Of a stretch of 64,000 nucleotides of DNA, positions 60,745-64,000 are shown in pieces; positions within the stretch are counted from its first letter, which is position 1, and each line of letters opens with the position of its first letter. The position numbers and the translations under genes were made by a program. The stretch covers positions 1 to 64,000 of the forward strand of contig CAZAOZ010000004.1 in assembly GCA_964486865.1 (NCBI GenBank). The letters run 5' to 3'. The notes beneath the pieces are model-generated. The model did no database searches. It was given only the letters and a program-made list of their open reading frames with translations, and was not told where the DNA came from. The stretch comes from Ga0077527 sp964486865. Lineage in GTDB: Bacteria > Pseudomonadota > Gammaproteobacteria > Burkholderiales > SG8-41.

Positions 60745-60836
60745 TGATGAGTGATGGGTGATGGGTGATGAGTGAAACACTTGCAAACCGAGGGGTCGGG
60801 TTACGCTCATCACCCATCACTCATCACTCATCACTG
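60743..60836. repeat. Intergenic hairpin of short degenerate repeats, copy H
   Basis: Left arm AGTGATGAGTGATGGGTGAT, right arm ATCACCCATCACTCATCACT, with about 30 bp between. It runs into the 5' end of the DUF192 gene, whose first codons are made of the repeat. Confidence 0.7.
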
Positions 60837-61265
60837 TTTTTGCTGCTGATCGCCGCCCTGTGCCTGACCAGCGCGGGCGCCGGCGCCGCCATGCCGCAGA
60901 TCGAGCTCGAGGCGAACAGGCAGAAACTCGTTGCCGAAGTGGCGATCACCGATGCGGACCGCATGCAGGGCCTGATGCACCGGCGCATGCTGCCGGAGAA
61001 CCGCGGCATGCTGTTCGTGTTTGACAGCGTTGCCTATCACGGCATGTGGATGATGAACACGTACATTCCGCTGTCGGTGGCCTTCCTCGACGAAGCGGGC
61101 GTCATTATCAATATCGAAGACATGAAACCGCACACCCGCGATTCGCATTACGCGGCGCGCCCCGCGCGCTACGCGCTGGAAATGAATCTCGGCTGGTTCC
61201 GCAAACGCGGCATCAGCCCCGGCATGAAAATCGAAGGGCTGAACAAGGCGCAACCGGCGCGCTGA
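60765..61265 (+). CDS. Exported DUF192 protein, 5' end rewritten by a repeat
   Basis: Up to 166 residues. A hydrophobic signal-like segment (FLLLIAALCLTSAGAGA) precedes the DUF192 domain with MQGLMHRRMLPENRGMLFVF and YHGMWMMNTYIPLSVAFL. The first 23 codons (through PITHHSSL) come from hairpin copy H, so the original start was probably lost and translation now starts at the repeat-derived ATG at 60765 or at CTG/TTG near 60834. DUF192 proteins are periplasmic and of unknown function. Confidence 0.8.
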   Translation: MMSETLANRGVGLRSSPITHHSSLFLLLIAALCLTSAGAGAAMPQIELEANRQKLVAEVAITDADRMQGLMHRRMLPENRGMLFVFDSVAYHGMWMMNTYIPLSVAFLDEAGVIINIEDMKPHTRDSHYAARPARYALEMNLGWFRKRGISPGMKIEGLNKAQPAR

Positions 61266-61280
61266 GCGGTACGCGCAAAC

Positions 61281-61312
61281 AAAAACGCCCGGGCAAGCCC
61301 GGGCGTTTTTTA
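61281..61312. terminator. Bidirectional rho-independent terminator
   Basis: AAAAACGCCCGGGCAAGCCC then GGGCGTTTTTT forms a ten-pair stem with a short loop. It ends the DUF192 gene and the membrane protein gene from the opposite side. Confidence 0.92.
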
Positions 61313-61335
61313 TGCAACAGTTACCGCAGGCAGCT

Positions 61336-61923
61336 TTAGAGCCCGCCGTTCTGCTGAGCGACCATGCAAAACAGCATGGGTATCGACAGCATGGTGTTGG
61401 CACGCGAGGTCAACATCGCCAGACGCGCGGCAGCCGCCTTGGCCGGAGCCTCGACCTGCACGATACCCAGCGCTTTTTTCTGGTTCGGCCAGATGATGAA
61501 CCACACGTTGAACGCCATGATCAGCGCGAGCCACATGCCGATGCCGATCGCGGTGAACGGCTTGCCGAACATCAGCGCGGTGCCGAGGTAACCGTTCATG
61601 CCGGCAACGATCAGCCCGGTGATGACGGTAGCCAGCGCCGCCCAGCGGAACCAGAACAGCGCTTCCGGCGCGATCACCTTGCCGATCGCCGGTTTCTGCT
61701 CATCGGGGATTTTCGGCATGGAGGGTATCTGCACAAAATTGAAGTACCACAGCAGTCCGATCCACATCACGCCGGACATCACGTGCAGCCAGCGCATCAC
61801 GAATGCCCACCAGGCATGATCGCCGGCATCCCGCGCGCCGCTGCCGGCAACGAGTATAAGGACTACGAGAATGACGAAACCGGCAAGAACGGTCCGTCCC
61901 AAAGACTGGAATATCGCTCCCAT
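61336..61923 (-). CDS. PuuD-like (DUF989) multi-helix membrane protein without cytochrome domain
   Basis: A 195-residue protein with five to six helices. MRWLHVMSGVMWIGLLWYFN contains the His-x-x-x-Gly-x-x-Trp feature of the urate hydroxylase PuuD N-terminal region. Full PuuD has a cytochrome c domain at its end; here the protein stops after the membrane part. It may be a distinct heme or quinone membrane protein. ATG 61923 with AAAGGAG upstream is the start. Confidence 0.78.
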   Translation of the reverse strand: MGAIFQSLGRTVLAGFVILVVLILVAGSGARDAGDHAWWAFVMRWLHVMSGVMWIGLLWYFNFVQIPSMPKIPDEQKPAIGKVIAPEALFWFRWAALATVITGLIVAGMNGYLGTALMFGKPFTAIGIGMWLALIMAFNVWFIIWPNQKKALGIVQVEAPAKAAAARLAMLTSRANTMLSIPMLFCMVAQQNGGL

Positions 61924-62049
61924 GTGCGCACTCCTTTCAATCGGAATTGTTATGAAATGAAGCAACCTGCAAAACAGCGCGCAGTCTAGCACAGCAGCCC
62001 GGGGCCGCCGGCAAAAGCCACTCTCAGATCAGGGGGAAGGCCGCAACAA

Positions 62050-63018
62050 TCAGGCCGCGGCCAGGCTGCCGGTTTCCACGGCGGCGATCGCCTTGGCCTG
62101 GTTCATGTCCTGCGCATAACCGGCGCCGTAGAGGCAGCACGCGAACTGATTGGTAATCGGCGCAGGCATGGGGATGCGCCCTTCGAGTACGCCGGCGATC
62201 CAGCGCGCGGTGCCTTGCAGATCATCGGCGGCCGGCAGCGGATGCGCACAGCGCGGTGTCGCTTCGGCATCGAACAATGCCTGCACGCTGCCGCCGCGCA
62301 CCAGATCGATGGCCGGCCGGCATTGTGCATCAACCACCGGCTCGCCGTCGCCGGTTCCGAACAGCAACGCACTCATATCGCTGTCGTATAACAGCGATTG
62401 CAGCATCACGCGCTCATGATCGCGCTCGGTCGGCATCAGTTGCAGCGCCGCACCGCCCAGCGGGTCGGCCAGGCGCGCCAGCAGGCGCGCCAGCGCGCCG
62501 CCGCCCAGCCGCACCCGCAGCGCCAGCAGATCGGCCAGCGCCGGCGCCAGGGCGCCGGTCAGCACAAAGGCCACCTGTCCGTCGTGCAACACCTGCTGCG
62601 CCTGCGCAAGACTGGCGCAGGGCATGATGCCCAGTTCACGGAAAATGGAAGCTGTCGCCACGCCGCGCTCACCGCTCAGCATGCCGTGCGCCAGCACCGG
62701 GATGCCCAGCCGCTGCAGGCTCAGCGCCAGCAACGGCACCAGGTTCGGCTGCCCGCGCACTGCGCCGTACGAAGGCATCAGCACCGGGCGCCACTGCGTA
62801 TCCGGCAGGCTCATCTGAAACACCCGCGGCAGCAATGCCGTCCGCACGCCCACCAGTTCCTGCAGCGTCAATGGCCGCTGTTCCAGCAGCGCCAGCAGGC
62901 CGCCCAGTTCGAGATCCGGCACGCCGCCGTCGAACAGGGCCGCGAACAACGCCCCGGCTTCCTGTTCCGTCAGCGACTGGTCTGCCGCCAATGCATCAAT
63001 CATGTGTGTCCACGCCAT
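62050..63018 (-). CDS. ybiB: YbiB-like TrpD2-family DNA-binding protein (intact copy)
   Basis: A 322-residue protein of the anthranilate phosphoribosyltransferase fold. Unlike TrpD enzymes, the PRPP-binding glycine motif is poorly kept. E. coli YbiB binds nucleic acids and is LexA-regulated. The C-terminus LEGRIPMPAPITNQFACCLY and beyond is complete, in contrast to the truncated copy at 9129. It is a single gene here. Confidence 0.82.
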   Translation of the reverse strand: MAWTHMIDALAADQSLTEQEAGALFAALFDGGVPDLELGGLLALLEQRPLTLQELVGVRTALLPRVFQMSLPDTQWRPVLMPSYGAVRGQPNLVPLLALSLQRLGIPVLAHGMLSGERGVATASIFRELGIMPCASLAQAQQVLHDGQVAFVLTGALAPALADLLALRVRLGGGALARLLARLADPLGGAALQLMPTERDHERVMLQSLLYDSDMSALLFGTGDGEPVVDAQCRPAIDLVRGGSVQALFDAEATPRCAHPLPAADDLQGTARWIAGVLEGRIPMPAPITNQFACCLYGAGYAQDMNQAKAIAAVETGSLAAA

Positions 63019-63231
63019 TGCCGCCTCTCCGGCGCATGCCGCCGATGATTACCTGCTGGCAGACAGAGCAACCACCGTGCCATGCCGCCGCAGGCGCACA
63101 CCGGGCGCCCGGCGGCGGAAAATGGCTGATGCGCGCCACCCTTCGGTGCGCGCCCCTGCGGCGCTGCTTTATTTTGGTGCCGGCCGTATCGCGGAACAGC
63201 CACCCCGGCAAAGCCGGCGCCCGCGCCGGAA
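63019..63231. other. Intergenic region with no gene seen
   Basis: About 210 bp between pcm and ybiB. No RNA, terminator or small gene could be supported. Confidence 0.35.
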
Positions 63232-63978
63232 TCAGTTGGCCTGCTGCTTCCGGGTCAGGGGCACAAACCGCACGTCGAGGATCTTGCGGCGCGTCACCCC
63301 GCCATGCGCGTCCTTGTCGATCACATACAGCGCCTGTGCGCCGCGCGGACCCAGCGGAACCACCAGCCGGCCGCCGGTTTTCAACTGGTCGGTCAGCGGC
63401 TGCGGCACATCCGGCGCCGCAGCCGTGACCATGATCGCATCGAACGGCGCTTCTTCAGGCCAGCCGGCATAACCGTCGCCGATCCGCGTATGCACGTTGC
63501 GATAACCCGCGGCCGCCAATGCCCGCGCCGCCTCCCGGCCCAGCGGCTCGATCACTTCGATGGAATAGACCGCGCGCACCATTTCGGCCAGCACCGCCGC
63601 CTGATAACCCGAACCTGTGCCGACCTCCAGCACCTTGTCGCCGGGGCCGACACCCAGCAGATCGGTCATCAGCGCGACGATGAAAGGCTGCGAAATCGTC
63701 TGCCCGTGACCGATGGGCAGCGGCTGATTGTCATAGGCCTGCGCCATCTGCGACGGCGGCACAAAACGATGCCGGTCCACCTTGCGCAGCGCGGCGATCA
63801 CCTGCGGATCCAGCGCCGCGCGCCCGGTCTCGCGCGCCGTGTCGCGCACCATACGCCCGATCTCGGCGATCATCACGTCGCGGCGCACGTCAAGGTTTTC
63901 AGCCGCTTCGGCATTCATGTGAACTCCCGGCAACACGCAGGCCACGCCGGCGCACAGCGCGACCACGCTGCCGCGCAC
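63232..63978 (-). CDS. pcm: Protein-L-isoaspartate O-methyltransferase (may be exported)
   Basis: A repair methyltransferase of up to 248 residues. Motif I is VLEVGTGSGYQAAVLAEMV and the substrate region is HGQTISQPFIVALM. From GTG 63978 the protein begins with a signal-like segment (VVALCAGVACVLPGVHM); from ATG 63918, which has GGGAG five bases upstream, it begins MNAEAAENLDVRR and is cytosolic. The frame is also open to the window edge, so the true start could lie outside. Location is therefore unsettled. Confidence 0.87.
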   Translation of the reverse strand: MRGSVVALCAGVACVLPGVHMNAEAAENLDVRRDVMIAEIGRMVRDTARETGRAALDPQVIAALRKVDRHRFVPPSQMAQAYDNQPLPIGHGQTISQPFIVALMTDLLGVGPGDKVLEVGTGSGYQAAVLAEMVRAVYSIEVIEPLGREAARALAAAGYRNVHTRIGDGYAGWPEEAPFDAIMVTAAAPDVPQPLTDQLKTGGRLVVPLGPRGAQALYVIDKDAHGGVTRRKILDVRFVPLTRKQQAN

Positions 63979-64000
63979 CCGGTGATCCGCAACCGTTCCG

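Overview
The window is a GC-rich stretch of a betaproteobacterial chromosome, most likely Burkholderiales-like. The signs are several Bug-type periplasmic solute receptors, a DUF3567 protein, class I polyhydroxybutyrate synthase with a phasin, and the linked blocks queA-tgt-yajC-secD-secF and pcnB-folK-deoxynucleoside kinase-panB-panC. No plasmid, phage or CRISPR features are visible, and no species can be named from the sequence.

Layout. 1-5200: a P-type cation ATPase and a slipin/NfeD pair. 5200-28500 is an accessory catabolic region. It holds split lactate-utilisation genes (lutC and lutB flank an mmsA-type dehydrogenase; lutA lies about 14 kb away), asparaginase-like, gamma-glutamyltransferase-like, D-amino-acid dehydrogenase and hydantoinase/dihydropyrimidinase genes, a one-cysteine Asp/Glu-racemase-family enzyme, four complete Bug receptors without their membrane partners, an IclR regulator and a class II aldolase. 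It is littered with broken genes: a nasT-like stub, a ybiB cut by an IS91-family remnant, sulfatase/IS3 debris, DJ-1/PfpI and Bug stubs back to back, and an NMT1-like piece joined to an amidohydrolase piece. 28500-64000 is mostly housekeeping: multicopper oxidase, purB, the Sec/queuosine operon, PHB synthesis, tRNA-Leu(CAA), pantothenate/folate/poly(A) polymerase/Hda operon, purM-purN, two DUF3108 proteins, an RsmB-type methyltransferase, a mechanosensitive channel, a desaturase, ribosomal proteins L33 and L28, radC, coaBC, dut and a second, intact ybiB.

How the genes fit together. In the accessory region, amide, gamma-glutamyl, cyclic-ureide and D-amino-acid hydrolysing or oxidising enzymes sit beside periplasmic receptors. 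This suggests scavenging of amino-acid derivatives and small carboxylates, but no substrate can be fixed from sequence alone. The PHB synthase and phasin each have a TTGA-type palindrome about 100 bp upstream, suggesting shared FNR/Anr-like control.

The most unusual signals are not genes. An AT-rich motif of about 28 bp recurs at least eight times, at stop codons and even inside lutA, hda and a HAD phosphatase gene. A second set of intergenic hairpins is built from short degenerate repeats such as GTGATGA, with different sequence but the same architecture at each site. Other points: a CTG start codon for purN, an asparaginase lacking its usual substrate-binding Asp, and an S1C protease lacking catalytic His and Asp.
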